Assembly: GCA_029777335.1 (NCBI GenBank)
Contig: JAKOSN010000030.1
Location: forward strand, 1-53,200
Origin: Planctomycetota bacterium
GTDB taxonomy: Bacteria > Planctomycetota > Planctomycetia > Gemmatales > Gemmataceae
Direction of reading: 5' to 3'
DNA length: 53,200 nt
Part shown: positions 17,122-26,404 of the stretch, piece by piece
Numbering within the stretch: the stretch's first letter is position 1
Layout of the letters: each line of letters starts with the position of its first letter
Program-made: the position numbers and the translations under genes
Notes under the pieces: model-generated
What the model was told of the DNA's origin: nothing
Database searches by the model: none
The model's input: the letters and a program-made list of their open reading frames with translations, nothing else

Positions 17122-18159
17122 GTGAAGCCTCTTCTCTTTCTCGCCACGTCGCTACTCCTTGCCGTTTCCGCGAAGGCCAGCGAGAAACCGACCCCGATAA
17201 AAGTCTTCATCCTCGCCGGGCAATCCAACATGGAAGGCAAGGCGAAGGTATCCTTGATGGACTATCAATGCCAGCAACCGGCAACCGAAAAGCTCTATGC
17301 TCCGCTGCGAAAAAATGGCAAGTGGATGGAGCGTGACGATGTCTGGATCAAGTTCCTGGATCGGAAAGGCCCGCTCACGGTCGGCTTTGGCTCGCCCAAA
17401 TGTATTGGCCCGGAACTTGGCTTTGGGATGGTGGTGGGCGATCACTACCAGGAGCCCGTGCTCCTGATCAAAACCGCATGGGGCGGACGCAGCCTCTACC
17501 GCGACTTTCGCTCCCCCAGCGCGGGGATGCCCTCCGAGGTGGTCCTGGAAAAGATGTTAGCAGATCTGAAAAAACGCAATCCCAAGGCCACCATGGAGGA
17601 TGTCAAAAAGCCGTTTGGTGCCTCCTATCGGGCCATGCTGGAAGACGTTCAAACCACCTTGAAGAATCTGAAAACCTATTGCCCCGTCTATGAAGGGCAA
17701 GGTTATGAACTCGCCGGCTTCATCTGGTTTCAAGGTTGGAACGACATGATCAGTTCCGCGTATACCGCGGAATACACCACGAACATGAAACACTTTATCC
17801 GCGATGTTCGCAAAGATCTCCATGCGCCAAACCTTCCCTTTGTGATCGGCCAGATGGGTGTCGATGGCCTCAATGCTGGTGCAAATGTGAAAAAGTTTAA
17901 AGAGGCCCAGGCAGCGGCGCTGGACGATCCTGCCTTCAAGGGGAATGTTGCCGTGGTCAAAACCGATATCTACTGGGACAAGGAAGCTGAGGCCGTCTTC
18001 AAGATGGATTGGCGCAAACACGAGGAAGAGTGGAACAAGGTTGGCAGCGATTATCCCTATCATTACCTTGGGAGCGCGAAAACCATGCTGGGGATTGGCC
18101 GCGCCTTTGGCGATGCCGTTCTCAAACTCCGCGGTGAGAAACAAACCACGGGCAAATGA
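17122..18159 (+). CDS. Secreted sialate O-acetylesterase-like (SASA/CE6) esterase
   Basis: 345 residues from a GTG at 17122 with AGGAG upstream; this start gives a clean signal peptide (KPLLFLATSLLLAVSAKA). The SGNH-type nucleophile motif is VFILAGQSNMEG with Ser35. Further family blocks include KTAWGGRSLYRDF, GFIWFQGWND and FVIGQMGVDG, which match the carbohydrate acetylesterase SASA domain. These enzymes remove acetyl groups from polysaccharides such as xylan outside the cytoplasm. The His of the catalytic pair should lie near the C-terminus, but I could not assign it securely. The next gene overlaps its last bases if read from 18156, and starts at 18183 in the preferred reading. Confidence 0.87.
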   Translation: MKPLLFLATSLLLAVSAKASEKPTPIKVFILAGQSNMEGKAKVSLMDYQCQQPATEKLYAPLRKNGKWMERDDVWIKFLDRKGPLTVGFGSPKCIGPELGFGMVVGDHYQEPVLLIKTAWGGRSLYRDFRSPSAGMPSEVVLEKMLADLKKRNPKATMEDVKKPFGASYRAMLEDVQTTLKNLKTYCPVYEGQGYELAGFIWFQGWNDMISSAYTAEYTTNMKHFIRDVRKDLHAPNLPFVIGQMGVDGLNAGANVKKFKEAQAAALDDPAFKGNVAVVKTDIYWDKEAEAVFKMDWRKHEEEWNKVGSDYPYHYLGSAKTMLGIGRAFGDAVLKLRGEKQTTGK

Positions 18160-18182
18160 TCTCCCCCAGGTCGGAGGTTCTC

Positions 18183-18809
18183 ATGCCACGTTCTGTGATC
18201 CTGCTGAGTACCTTCGCAGTGCTGGGAAGCGGGGGGGTGTTCGCCGACGATCCGCACCCCAGGCCAGCACCACCCCTCCAGCCCGGCTCTGGATTAATTG
18301 GCCGTACCCTGCTCGATGGGAAGGAGATCGGCCTGGTTTTTCAGTACGACCATGGGAAGATCCTTCGCCATGAGGACGTGGAAAAGCCGCTCATCGAGAA
18401 GCTGGACCGCGTCCCCTTCCCTCCGCGCGGGGTCGAGATCATCCTCCAGGGCCAGGTAACCGTCCCGCGCAAGATGACCGTGAACGCCCGCCTTGCCGGC
18501 GGATCGGTGAGTTTCGGCATCCACACCCTCTCCGTTGATGGCAAGGAGATCGGCTCGGTAGGCGACGATCGCCAGAAGAGCCATCTTTACCCGTTAACAT
18601 TGACTCCTGGGCAACATTCGATCAGGTGGGTGCTCCGCGGTGGACGCCTTGGCAACAACCTCCTGCGCTTCGAAGATCCGAATAGTGGAAAACTCCTTCC
18701 GCTGACCTTCTCTCGCGACGATTTGAAGGACTTCGCGGCGTTTCCAGCAAAGAACGTGATCCGCATCACCTCCACGGAGCGCGGCTGGCCAATTCCGCAG
18801 GGCTGGTGA
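18183..18809 (+). CDS. Hypothetical secreted protein
   Basis: 208 residues. The ATG at 18183 has GGAGG 6 nt upstream and opens a signal peptide (SVILLSTFAVLGSGGVFA). An ATG at 18156 would overlap the esterase gene and bury the signal. The mature part is strand-rich (VEIILQGQVTVPRKMTVNAR, then GSVSFGIHTLSVDGKEIG), compatible with a beta-sandwich. No catalytic motif was seen. It is probably co-transcribed with the SASA esterase 23 nt upstream, so a role in carbohydrate binding or envelope function is possible but unproven. Confidence 0.75.
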   Translation: MPRSVILLSTFAVLGSGGVFADDPHPRPAPPLQPGSGLIGRTLLDGKEIGLVFQYDHGKILRHEDVEKPLIEKLDRVPFPPRGVEIILQGQVTVPRKMTVNARLAGGSVSFGIHTLSVDGKEIGSVGDDRQKSHLYPLTLTPGQHSIRWVLRGGRLGNNLLRFEDPNSGKLLPLTFSRDDLKDFAAFPAKNVIRITSTERGWPIPQGW

Positions 18810-18896
18810 ACCCCGCGCAACCACCTCGACGCTTCTGGGGGTTCTCTTCCCCATGCACCGACCAGAAGCGTCCGTGATGCGCGCCACCTACCAGGC

Positions 18897-18924
18897 TTGA
18901 CATCGCCCCGTACCCGGCGACAAT
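18897..18924 (+). promoter_or_regulatory. Candidate sigma-70 promoter for the macro-domain gene
   Basis: TTGACA (18897-18902, perfect -35) and GACAAT (18919-18924, 4 of 6) are separated by 16 nt. The element ends about 60 nt before the GTG at 18986. Confidence 0.45.
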
Positions 18925-18985
18925 CAAAAACGCATTCACTTCCGACCGGGGACATCGATTGCCGATCCTGGCGAGGAGGGCTGCG

Positions 18986-19474
18986 GTGCCGATTGTATCT
19001 GTCTCCGGCGATCTCTTCGCCAACACCCACGGTGCGCAGGCTCTGGCGCACGGTTGCAACTGCCAGGGGTCGATGGGACGAGGAATCGCCACCGGTTTTC
19101 GCGATCGCTACCCGGCGATGTACGAACAGTATCGTGCACGCTGCAAGGCGCGCCCGCGTCAGTTTAACCTCGGCGATGCTTGGTTGTGGAAAGAAGACGA
19201 CAAACCCTGGGTGTTCAACCTCGGCACTCAGGACGGCTACTGGCGTTCCCGTGCCAGTTACGAGGCAATCGAGCAAGCACTCCAGAAGATGCGCACGCAA
19301 GCGGAGAGAGAAAAACTCGACCGCATCGCCCTGCCGCGCATTGGCGCGGGCTACGGGGGGCTGTCGTGGAGGCGCGTCCGCGCCCTCCTGGAGCAGGTGT
19401 TCGCCGACTGGCCCGGCACCTTGATCGTCTACGAGGACTCCCGCCCGGAAGAACCCAGTGATCCGCAGCGCTAA
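18986..19474 (+). CDS. Macro-domain protein (ADP-ribose binding, possible hydrolase)
   Basis: 162 residues from a GTG at 18986 with GAGGAGGG 6 nt upstream; a TTG at 18959 is an unlikely alternative. The whole protein is one macro domain. VSGDLF opens the first strand, then come the adenine/ribose loop HGCNCQGSMGRGIATGF, the central VFNLGTQ and the phosphate loop LPRIGAGYGGLSW. The arrangement resembles ALC1-like (TARG1/DarG-type) macro domains, which remove ADP-ribose from proteins or DNA. No DarT-like toxin or ADP-ribosyltransferase is next to it, so an antitoxin role is not supported here. It stands alone with its own candidate promoter. Confidence 0.88.
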   Translation: MPIVSVSGDLFANTHGAQALAHGCNCQGSMGRGIATGFRDRYPAMYEQYRARCKARPRQFNLGDAWLWKEDDKPWVFNLGTQDGYWRSRASYEAIEQALQKMRTQAEREKLDRIALPRIGAGYGGLSWRRVRALLEQVFADWPGTLIVYEDSRPEEPSDPQR

Positions 19475-19536
19475 CGAGATGAAAGAGATCTCTTGAACCT
19501 CAAATGAGCGAAGATGCAGATTGTGCGTAATCGCGC

Positions 19537-19565
19537 TTGCGAGACGCCTCGGGCCAGGGTAGGAT
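19537..19565 (+). promoter_or_regulatory. Candidate promoter
   Basis: TTGCGA (19537-19542) and TAGGAT (19560-19565) have a 17-nt spacer; each matches consensus at 4 of 6 positions. It lies 120 nt before the small gene at 19686. Confidence 0.3.
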
Positions 19566-19685
19566 GCTGCGAGTGCAATCTCACCGCTATGCGCTCGCTG
19601 AGCCGTAACCGTGCTCAGCTGGGGGGTCCCACCTTTGCGAGAGAGTCGACCCATCGACCTCTCCTCGCTGGTTGGAGAAGTTCTC

Positions 19686-19991
19686 ATGGAACAAAAGTAC
19701 GACGGCAATCCACGAGCGTCCCTGAATCTGTCAGGACGACGTGTTACTCGGAGCGAGGTGACCAACGACTGGGGGCTCCTGCTGCAATGGGAGGTGCGCC
19801 ACAATGGCAAGGTGATCGCCACTGCCCCCGCGCGTGCCGCCCTCCATTATGAATGTCCCCAATCCAGCCCCGGAACCTACGAGATCGTTCTGCAGATGTG
19901 GAAATACGTCGACTACAAGAAAAAGGCCGATGGCGAGTTCACCAACAGCAAATTTATTGAGATCTCGAACAAGGTGACGTACACCATCTGA
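19686..19991 (+). CDS. Hypothetical 101-residue protein
   Basis: The ATG at 19686 has GGAGAAG 8 nt upstream; in-frame starts up to 19611 lack such a site. There is no signal peptide or membrane helix. The sequence alternates short strands (LLLQWEVRHNGKVIATAPA; GTYEIVLQMWKYVDY), suggestive of a small immunoglobulin-like or FN3-like fold (the order 'xYECPxSSPGTYEIxL' is typical of strands F and G). I do not recognise a named family. It is separated by 80 nt from the DUF1501 operon and may have its own promoter. Confidence 0.68.
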   Translation: MEQKYDGNPRASLNLSGRRVTRSEVTNDWGLLLQWEVRHNGKVIATAPARAALHYECPQSSPGTYEIVLQMWKYVDYKKKADGEFTNSKFIEISNKVTYTI

Positions 19992-20071
19992 CCGCCCCTG
20001 CCCGCCGCACCGCCCCAGACAACCCGCCGTTGCTCCTGCCTCGAACCTCGCCGCCACCCGGAGTTGGCCCG

Positions 20072-21454
20072 ATGTTGAACCTCGGCAATGAAAACGTTCC
20101 GCTGTGCCACGGTCTCTCACGGCGCAGTTTTCTGCAGCTCGGCGCCGCTGGCCTCGCCACGATGACACTCCCCGAACTGCTGCGCGTCGAGGCGAGGGGA
20201 GCGAGCACCCCCACCAGTACCGCCCGCATTCGCAACTGCATCACCATCTTCCTCGTCGGCTCTCCCGGTCATCTCGATACCTGGGACATGAAACCCGACG
20301 CGCCCGCAGAGATTCGCGGAAAGTTCAAACCGATCCGCACCAACGTGACCGGGGTGCAGATCTGCGAACACTTCCCCCTGATGGCGCGAATGATGGATCG
20401 CGTGGCCCTGATCCGCAGCCTCCATCATCGCACCGGGGCAACCCACGAAAACGGCCAGCGCTGGATGATGACCGGTCACGATTTCAACGCCGATAACGTG
20501 AAGCCCCACTGCGGCAGTGTCATCGCGCGGGTTTTCGGTTCACGCGGGGATCTTCCCGCCAATGTCATCCTCCCCGGACCGATCGGAAACACCGGTGCTG
20601 GCCCGCTGCATGGCCAGACCGCTGGCTTTCTCGGCAGCGCCTATGAGCCGTTCTTCCTCAACGCCGATCCGGCTCGTCCCGATTTCAAGGTCGCCGATCT
20701 GGAAGTTCCCCGCGACCAGGCCGGTCCGCGTCTGGATGCCCGGCGAAAACTGCTCTCTCAACTGGATGACCTGCAACGCCGCACCGAGACGCGCAGCACG
20801 CAGATGCACGATAGCGCCTATGAACGCGCCTTCCGCCTGCTCACCTCACCCAAGGCCAAAAAAGCGTTTGATCTCACCCAGGAAAAGGACACCCTGCGCG
20901 ATCGCTACGGTCGCAACACCTTCGGCCAGAGTTGCCTGATGGCGCGACGCATGATTGAAGCGGGCGTGCGGTATGTCACCGTCAACCACTTCGATACCGT
21001 TTTCAACCTCTCCTGCTGGGATATGCACGCCGATGGCGGTGGGCTGAACAACACCTATCTCGATTATGAGCGCATGCTCTGTCCGCAGTTTGATCTCGCG
21101 TTCACCGCGTTGATTCAGGATCTGGAGGACCGGGGACTTCTCAAGGAAACGGTGGTGGCGGTGCTGAGTGAATTTGGCCGCACCCCGCGCCTCAATGGCC
21201 GTGGGGGGCGCGATCACTATCCCTCCGCCTGGACCAACTTCCTCTGTGGCGGTAGCATCCGAGGTGGTCAGGTAATTGGCTCCACCGACAAGATCGGTTC
21301 GCGCCCGCATGACTTCCCGGTTGAACCCCCGCAAATCCTCGCCTCGATTTATCATGGCATGGGCATCAATCTCGACACCACCATGATGCCTGGCCCAGGA
21401 GAACGCCCGGTGCGCCTGGTAGAAGCCGAACCCATTCGGCAATTGTTCTCCTGA
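20072..21454 (+). CDS. DUF1501 protein with Tat-type leader
   Basis: 460 residues from the ATG at 20072 (GGAG upstream). The N-terminus has a twin-arginine-like leader, LSRRSFLQLGAAGLATMTLP. The body carries typical DUF1501 blocks: TIFLVGSPGHLDTWDMKPDA, SLHHRTGATHENGQRWMMTG, and EFGRTPRLNGRGGRDHYP near the C-terminus. DUF1501 belongs to the alkaline phosphatase/sulfatase-like superfamily and is abundant in planctomycetes; its substrate is unknown. It is the first gene of a three-gene operon with a pre-peptidase-type protein (48 nt downstream) and a DUF1549/DUF1553 protein, the standard planctomycete arrangement. Confidence 0.93.
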   Translation: MLNLGNENVPLCHGLSRRSFLQLGAAGLATMTLPELLRVEARGASTPTSTARIRNCITIFLVGSPGHLDTWDMKPDAPAEIRGKFKPIRTNVTGVQICEHFPLMARMMDRVALIRSLHHRTGATHENGQRWMMTGHDFNADNVKPHCGSVIARVFGSRGDLPANVILPGPIGNTGAGPLHGQTAGFLGSAYEPFFLNADPARPDFKVADLEVPRDQAGPRLDARRKLLSQLDDLQRRTETRSTQMHDSAYERAFRLLTSPKAKKAFDLTQEKDTLRDRYGRNTFGQSCLMARRMIEAGVRYVTVNHFDTVFNLSCWDMHADGGGLNNTYLDYERMLCPQFDLAFTALIQDLEDRGLLKETVVAVLSEFGRTPRLNGRGGRDHYPSAWTNFLCGGSIRGGQVIGSTDKIGSRPHDFPVEPPQILASIYHGMGINLDTTMMPGPGERPVRLVEAEPIRQLFS

Positions 21455-21502
21455 TCGACCACGCAAGGGAAAGCGCGCACGGGAACAACGCGGAGGGCGA
21501 AA

Positions 21503-23827
21503 ATGCACCGGGGTCGAAGTACGTTTTTGTGGCGAAGCCTCGTGCTTGTTCTCACCCTCTGGAACCTGACGGCGCCATGCCATGCCGTCGAACCCGAGAT
21601 TCGCAACCTCAATGTGCGTGGTCTGCAGATTGGTGGCACCACAACCGTGATCCTCGACGGCGAGGCCCTCGGCACGGCTCCCCGTTTGCTGCTCTCCTTC
21701 CCGGCCAAACAGACACTCAAACCCGGTGGGACCGATAAAAAAGCCACCTTTGAGGTTTCACTGGAGAAGAACGTTCCTCCTGGCTACGGTCATCTTCGGG
21801 TCGTGACGGACGGCGGAGTGAGCCTCCCGGTGCGAATCGGCGTGGATCGATTACCACAACTCCCACTCGGGACAACCGTCGCGACACTCCCGGTCGCACT
21901 CCACGGCGTGAGCACAGGAAGCACCACCGCAGAGGCCAGATTCTCGGGCAAGGCCGGGCAGAAGATCCTCGTCGAGGTGGAGGCACAACGTCTTGGCAGC
22001 AAACTGCGTCCCGTGCTCCACCTCTATAGCCCACGGAAAGTGCAGCTCGCCTGGAGTTGGCCGACCTCGACTCTCCAGGGTGATACCCGTCTGGAAGCAA
22101 CCTTGCCCGACGACGGGGAATACACCCTCTCTGTGCACGATGTTGAATACGCCGGCCAGAATCCCGGTTATTTTCGGATCAAAGTGGGAACGTGGACTTG
22201 TGTCGATCAGGTCTTCCCTCCCGTCGTGAGCAAAACCCAGAAATCCGTTGAGTTGCTTGGTCCCACAGGTGTGACACAGCTCGATCTCCCGACCACGCGC
22301 CACGGTGTCATTCTCCCGCTGCCCTGGCCCACAGAAGGTCTGTGGAGCGGACCGCGCCCCTATGTGGAGTTCAGTTCGCGGACCGAGATCGTGGAACAAC
22401 CAAACTCAACAACGATGCAGGTGGTGCCTGCTGGTCCCGCGGGGATCAGTGGGAAGTTGAGCAAGCCGGGGGAAGAGGATCGCTACCGAGTGACTGTGAA
22501 ACCGGGAAGCAAGATCCGCTTTGAGGTATTCGCGGAACGACTTGGATCTCCTCTCGATGTCACGCTGGTCCTGCGCAACGAAAAGGGGAACGATCTGGCT
22601 CGGGCGGAGGATGGTCCCAACACCCTGGATCCCGTGCTCGATTTCAAGGTGCCCGAGCAGATGACCTCTCTGATTGTTGCGCTCGTGGACAGCCAGCAGC
22701 GTGGCGGCCCGCGTGCAACCTATCGGATGACCATCGACCCCTTGGGGGAACCCAGCCAGGAAGCCAGTTTTCGGTTGCTCACCCCCGCACGACGTATCAC
22801 TCTCCCCACGGAGGGGCGCAGTGTGACCCCGGTGCTGATCGAGCGCGAGGGATACGAGGGAAGTGTGGAGCTTTCCTCCCCTGGACTCCCCCCAGGAGTT
22901 ACGCTCCAGGGAACAACCATTCCACCCGGGGGCGATGGAACGTTGCTAACCATGGTTCGAGGAGCGGGCCCCAGCCAGACCACCCTGGCAACTCTGGTGG
23001 GGCACGACGCCAGGGGGCTAGAACGACGCGTCCGTCTCACCGGCGAAACGGGGGATCGTTTCGAGCCGTGGTTGGCAGAGGAACTGGCGATTGCTCCAAC
23101 CAGTGCCAAGGCCAGCGATTTCCAGCTCGATTGGGGGACGCTCCCTTCCGATCTCGCCCTTGTCCCTGGTTCCAAGCCTTCCCTCCCGGTGAAGGTGCTG
23201 CGGCCCGCTGGAAACACCCTGGTCCGTCTCACGCTTCTCACCAGTCAACTGACTCCGCTGGTGAACAATCGCCCGGATGTCAATCAAACCATCCGCCTCG
23301 CCAAGGCCGTCGAACTGGGGGCAAAGGTTGACAAGGGCGAGGTTCCCTTGCTCCTTCCGCTCCAGTTGACCGCTCCTCTCTACGATGTGGCGATCCAGGG
23401 AGAATTGCTCAGCGCGGACCGTCGCACCGTTCTGGCGACGGCGTTCACTCCGGTGAAACGGCTTCCCGTCCGGCTCCCGCTTCTCGTTCACCTCAAAACC
23501 CCTGCGCGGTTTGAAACGCGGATCGATCCGAAAAAAGGAAGCGTTGTCGAGGTGAAGGGAACGATCGACCGGCGCGAAGGGTTCAAGGGTGACGTCCCAG
23601 TGACAATCACTGGCTTGCCGCCTGGAGTCCGCGCTGATACCGTCATCGTCAAGGACGGACTGACCGATTTCACGCTCAAGCTCACCTTGCCACCCAATCT
23701 CCCGCCTGGAGAGATCAAGGGGCTGAAACTCAGCGGCGCGATCGCCCCCGATACCAGGCAAGCGAACCAGCGTGTAAAAAGCCGCGACATTGAGCTGACA
23801 CTGATTATTCAGGTGCCTGCCAAGTAA
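21503..23827 (+). CDS. Secreted protein with pre-peptidase C-terminal-like beta domains
   Basis: 774 residues with a signal peptide (SLVLVLTLWNLTAPCHA). An IPT/TIG-like beta domain (about 28-115) is followed by two PPC-like jelly-roll modules, near 120-230 (FSGKAGQKILVEVEAQRLGS; LPDDGEYTLSVHDVEYAG) and 300-420 (EDRYRVTVKPGSKIRFEVFA; ERLGSPLDVTLVLRN). Further beta-rich stretches reach the end, with 'GLPPGV' turns near 460 and 705. There is no protease domain. It lies between the DUF1501 and DUF1549/DUF1553 genes, where such proteins are standard in planctomycetes. It probably acts outside the cytoplasm as a scaffold or binding partner of these two. Confidence 0.87.
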   Translation: MHRGRSTFLWRSLVLVLTLWNLTAPCHAVEPEIRNLNVRGLQIGGTTTVILDGEALGTAPRLLLSFPAKQTLKPGGTDKKATFEVSLEKNVPPGYGHLRVVTDGGVSLPVRIGVDRLPQLPLGTTVATLPVALHGVSTGSTTAEARFSGKAGQKILVEVEAQRLGSKLRPVLHLYSPRKVQLAWSWPTSTLQGDTRLEATLPDDGEYTLSVHDVEYAGQNPGYFRIKVGTWTCVDQVFPPVVSKTQKSVELLGPTGVTQLDLPTTRHGVILPLPWPTEGLWSGPRPYVEFSSRTEIVEQPNSTTMQVVPAGPAGISGKLSKPGEEDRYRVTVKPGSKIRFEVFAERLGSPLDVTLVLRNEKGNDLARAEDGPNTLDPVLDFKVPEQMTSLIVALVDSQQRGGPRATYRMTIDPLGEPSQEASFRLLTPARRITLPTEGRSVTPVLIEREGYEGSVELSSPGLPPGVTLQGTTIPPGGDGTLLTMVRGAGPSQTTLATLVGHDARGLERRVRLTGETGDRFEPWLAEELAIAPTSAKASDFQLDWGTLPSDLALVPGSKPSLPVKVLRPAGNTLVRLTLLTSQLTPLVNNRPDVNQTIRLAKAVELGAKVDKGEVPLLLPLQLTAPLYDVAIQGELLSADRRTVLATAFTPVKRLPVRLPLLVHLKTPARFETRIDPKKGSVVEVKGTIDRREGFKGDVPVTITGLPPGVRADTVIVKDGLTDFTLKLTLPPNLPPGEIKGLKLSGAIAPDTRQANQRVKSRDIELTLIIQVPAK

Positions 23828-23878
23828 ACAGAATGGCACGATCGATCCACGCCCAATCCCGAATGGGTTTTAATCGAG

Positions 23879-26347
23879 ATGGTTCCCATGATCACTCGTT
23901 TCACTCTCGTTGGACTGCTCCTGGTAGTTCACCTCCCCCACAGTTCCAAGGCTGCCGCTCCAACACCGGGGATTCCCTCCTCCTTCGAGGTGCATCCTGC
24001 CACGCTGGAACTACACCACCAGCGAAGACCGCATTCGCTCCAGGTGTTCGCGACCACAGCAGATGGCTACTCGCTTGATCTGCGGAACCAGGCTCGTTTC
24101 CAGAGTGCCCATCCCCAGGTAGCCCGCGTCGATGAACAGGGCTGGGTCCACCCGTTGAGTGACGGAAGCACGCAGATCACAGTGACCATTGGCAGTCACT
24201 CGAAAACCATTCCCGTGAAGGTCCAGCTTCCAACGAAGGAACCGCCGTCGAGTTTTCGCCACGAGGTGATGCCCGTTCTCACGCGTGCTGGCTGCAACAT
24301 GGGGGCCTGCCACGGTTATTCGCTGGGGAAAAACGGGTTCAAGCTCTCGCTCCGTGGTCAGGATCCCGACCAGGACTACGACGCCATCACCCGGGAGTTG
24401 GCGGGCCGTCGTATCAACCTGGCCTCCCCCACCGAGAGCATCCTGTTGGCCAAGGCGGTGGGCGAGGTTCCACACGAGGGAGGCATTCGCTTTCGCCGCG
24501 AGAGTCTGTCCTCGGCCATTCTGCGTGAATGGATCCGCCAGGGGGCGCCACAGGATCTGAAAGATCCCGCCCATGTGATCGGCATTCGCATGATCCCCGA
24601 TAAACTCGTTCTGCGCCCCGGGCAAACGCACCAACTCCAGTTGATCGCCGATTACAGCGATGGAACCAAACGCGATGTCACCCGATTGGCGATCTTCACC
24701 GCCAACAACGATCAGTATGCGGTGGTGGACGATGTTGGTTTGGTGCAGGGGCGCGATCCAGGGGAAACAGCCATCGTCGCTCGCTTCGAGCGCAAGTTTG
24801 CCGCCACCGGCGTGACCGTGCTCACTCCAGGGAGCGGATTTGTCCCCACTCCGGTCCCGACCGACAATCTGATCGATCGGCACGTGGTCGAAAAGCTGAA
24901 TCGCCTCAAGATCACCCCCAGTCCGGTGGCGGGCGACGAGGAATTCCTCCGGCGGGTTTACCTCGATCTCATTGGAGTGCAACCAACGCCTGTGGAGATT
25001 CGGACCTTCCTTGAGAGCAAGGAGGCGACCAAGCGTGCCAGGGTGGTTGAGACTCTCTTTGCACGCCCTGAATTTGTTGATCACTGGTCGCTGAAATGGG
25101 GCGATTTGCTGCAAAATTCGCGCAACAGCGTGAGTTCGCCTTCGGTCTATCTCTTCCGCGAATTCATCCGTGGAGCGGTGGCGTCCAACATGCCGCTCGA
25201 CGTGTTTGCCCGTCGCATTCTGACGGCCAGGGGCGGCCTCAGCGACAACCCAGCCAGCGTCTACTGGGCGATCAGCAAGGACACCAACGACTCGGTGGAA
25301 CGGGTGACACAGGTCTTTTGTGGGGTGCGCATGCTCTGCGCCCGCTGTCACTCCCACCCCCTGGAAAACTGGACCCAGGCGGACTACTACGGCCTCGCGA
25401 GCTTTTTTACCCAGGTGAGCACCCGCCAGGATCCGCGCATGGGGAATGTGGCGAACACCAAGTTCGTCCTGCTCAATCTGAACGCGAGTTTTGCAACCAA
25501 TCCGCGTACGGGACGTCTCCAGCCGCCCCGGTTTCTGGGCGGCGCAGCTCCAGAACTCACGGTCGGCCACGATTGGCGTGAAGCCTATGCCCAGTGGTTA
25601 ACCTCCCCACAGAATCCCTTCTTCGCCCGGGGACTGGTCAATCGGATGTGGAGTTACTTCTTTTCCCGCGGTATCATTGAGCCAGTGGATGATGTGCGCA
25701 GCACCAATCCACCAATCAATCCGGCCTTGCTCGATGCGCTCACCGAGGATTTTCTGAAGCACAAGTATGATGTTCGGCATCTGATGCGCCAGATTGTGAC
25801 ATCGGCCACCTACCAGCGTAGTAGTGTGCCCACCGCCTCCAATCGTCACGATGAGCAGAATTTCTCCCACGCCATCCCCCGGCGCATCCCTGCCGAGGCG
25901 CTGCTCGATTCCCTCATTCAGGCGACGGGCGTGCCCGAGAATTTTGGAGGCGCCCCTTCCGGGTTCCGAGCCGCTCAGTTGCCCGATGGCAACGTCACCA
26001 GCGAATTCCTCAGGTTGTTTGGCAAGCCCCAGCGCATGGATGCGTGTGAGTGCGAGCGCGATAACTCCTCCAACATGCTCCAGGCGCTCCACTTCATCAA
26101 CGGGAAGAGTATCCTGGGACGGGTGCAAAATCCCTCGGGACGTCCGGCTCTGCTCCTGCGGCAGAAACTGAGCGATCCGCAACTGGTGACCGAACTCTAT
26201 CTGTGGTCGCTCGCTCGCCGTCCCAACGACAGAGAGTTGAAAGTCGGGTTGGAGTTCCTCAAAGGGTACGGAGACAAACGGACCGAGGCCGCCCAGGATT
26301 TCATGTGGGCGCTGCTGAACAGCAAGGATTTTCTTATCCTCCATTGA
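23879..26347 (+). CDS. DUF1549/DUF1553 protein with Ig-like and cytochrome-like motifs
   Basis: 822 residues. It starts with ATG at 23879 or the in-frame ATG at 23888; both give a signal peptide (ITRFTLVGLLLVVHL). Domain order: BIG2-like Ig domain (about 30-120), a segment with CNMGACHG (CX4CH) near 140, a second BIG2-like domain (about 240-315), DUF1549 (about 330-545) with the CARCHSHPLENW motif (CXXCH), and DUF1553 (about 570-815). These planctomycete proteins are periplasmic or membrane-bound and may carry c-type heme, but their reaction is not established. It is the last gene of the DUF1501 operon, followed by a GC-rich stem at 26365-26399 shared with the convergent hydrolase gene. Confidence 0.93.
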   Translation: MVPMITRFTLVGLLLVVHLPHSSKAAAPTPGIPSSFEVHPATLELHHQRRPHSLQVFATTADGYSLDLRNQARFQSAHPQVARVDEQGWVHPLSDGSTQITVTIGSHSKTIPVKVQLPTKEPPSSFRHEVMPVLTRAGCNMGACHGYSLGKNGFKLSLRGQDPDQDYDAITRELAGRRINLASPTESILLAKAVGEVPHEGGIRFRRESLSSAILREWIRQGAPQDLKDPAHVIGIRMIPDKLVLRPGQTHQLQLIADYSDGTKRDVTRLAIFTANNDQYAVVDDVGLVQGRDPGETAIVARFERKFAATGVTVLTPGSGFVPTPVPTDNLIDRHVVEKLNRLKITPSPVAGDEEFLRRVYLDLIGVQPTPVEIRTFLESKEATKRARVVETLFARPEFVDHWSLKWGDLLQNSRNSVSSPSVYLFREFIRGAVASNMPLDVFARRILTARGGLSDNPASVYWAISKDTNDSVERVTQVFCGVRMLCARCHSHPLENWTQADYYGLASFFTQVSTRQDPRMGNVANTKFVLLNLNASFATNPRTGRLQPPRFLGGAAPELTVGHDWREAYAQWLTSPQNPFFARGLVNRMWSYFFSRGIIEPVDDVRSTNPPINPALLDALTEDFLKHKYDVRHLMRQIVTSATYQRSSVPTASNRHDEQNFSHAIPRRIPAEALLDSLIQATGVPENFGGAPSGFRAAQLPDGNVTSEFLRLFGKPQRMDACECERDNSSNMLQALHFINGKSILGRVQNPSGRPALLLRQKLSDPQLVTELYLWSLARRPNDRELKVGLEFLKGYGDKRTEAAQDFMWALLNSKDFLILH

Positions 26348-26364
26348 GGTCGGATGCCGCGCTC

Positions 26365-26399
26365 CACGGGGCGCATGCAGAGAAAGCACGCGCCCCTGG
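26365..26399. terminator. Candidate bidirectional terminator between convergent genes
   Basis: GGGGCGC (26368-26374) pairs with GCGCCCC (26390-26396), extended by CCA/TGG with one bulged base. It lies in the 57-nt gap between the stops of the DUF1549 gene (plus) and the hydrolase gene (minus). No T-run. Confidence 0.4.
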
Positions 26400-26404
26400 T
26401 GTTC

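Noticed and set aside
18986..19474. Macro-domain gene as antitoxin of a DarTG-like system
   Set aside because: No DarT-like gene lies within several kilobases and the protein has no DarG C-terminal domain.
24011..25570. 519-residue open frame on the minus strand
   Set aside because: It is the mirror of the DUF1549/DUF1553 gene, an effect of high-GC codon use. It has no ribosome-binding site or domain.
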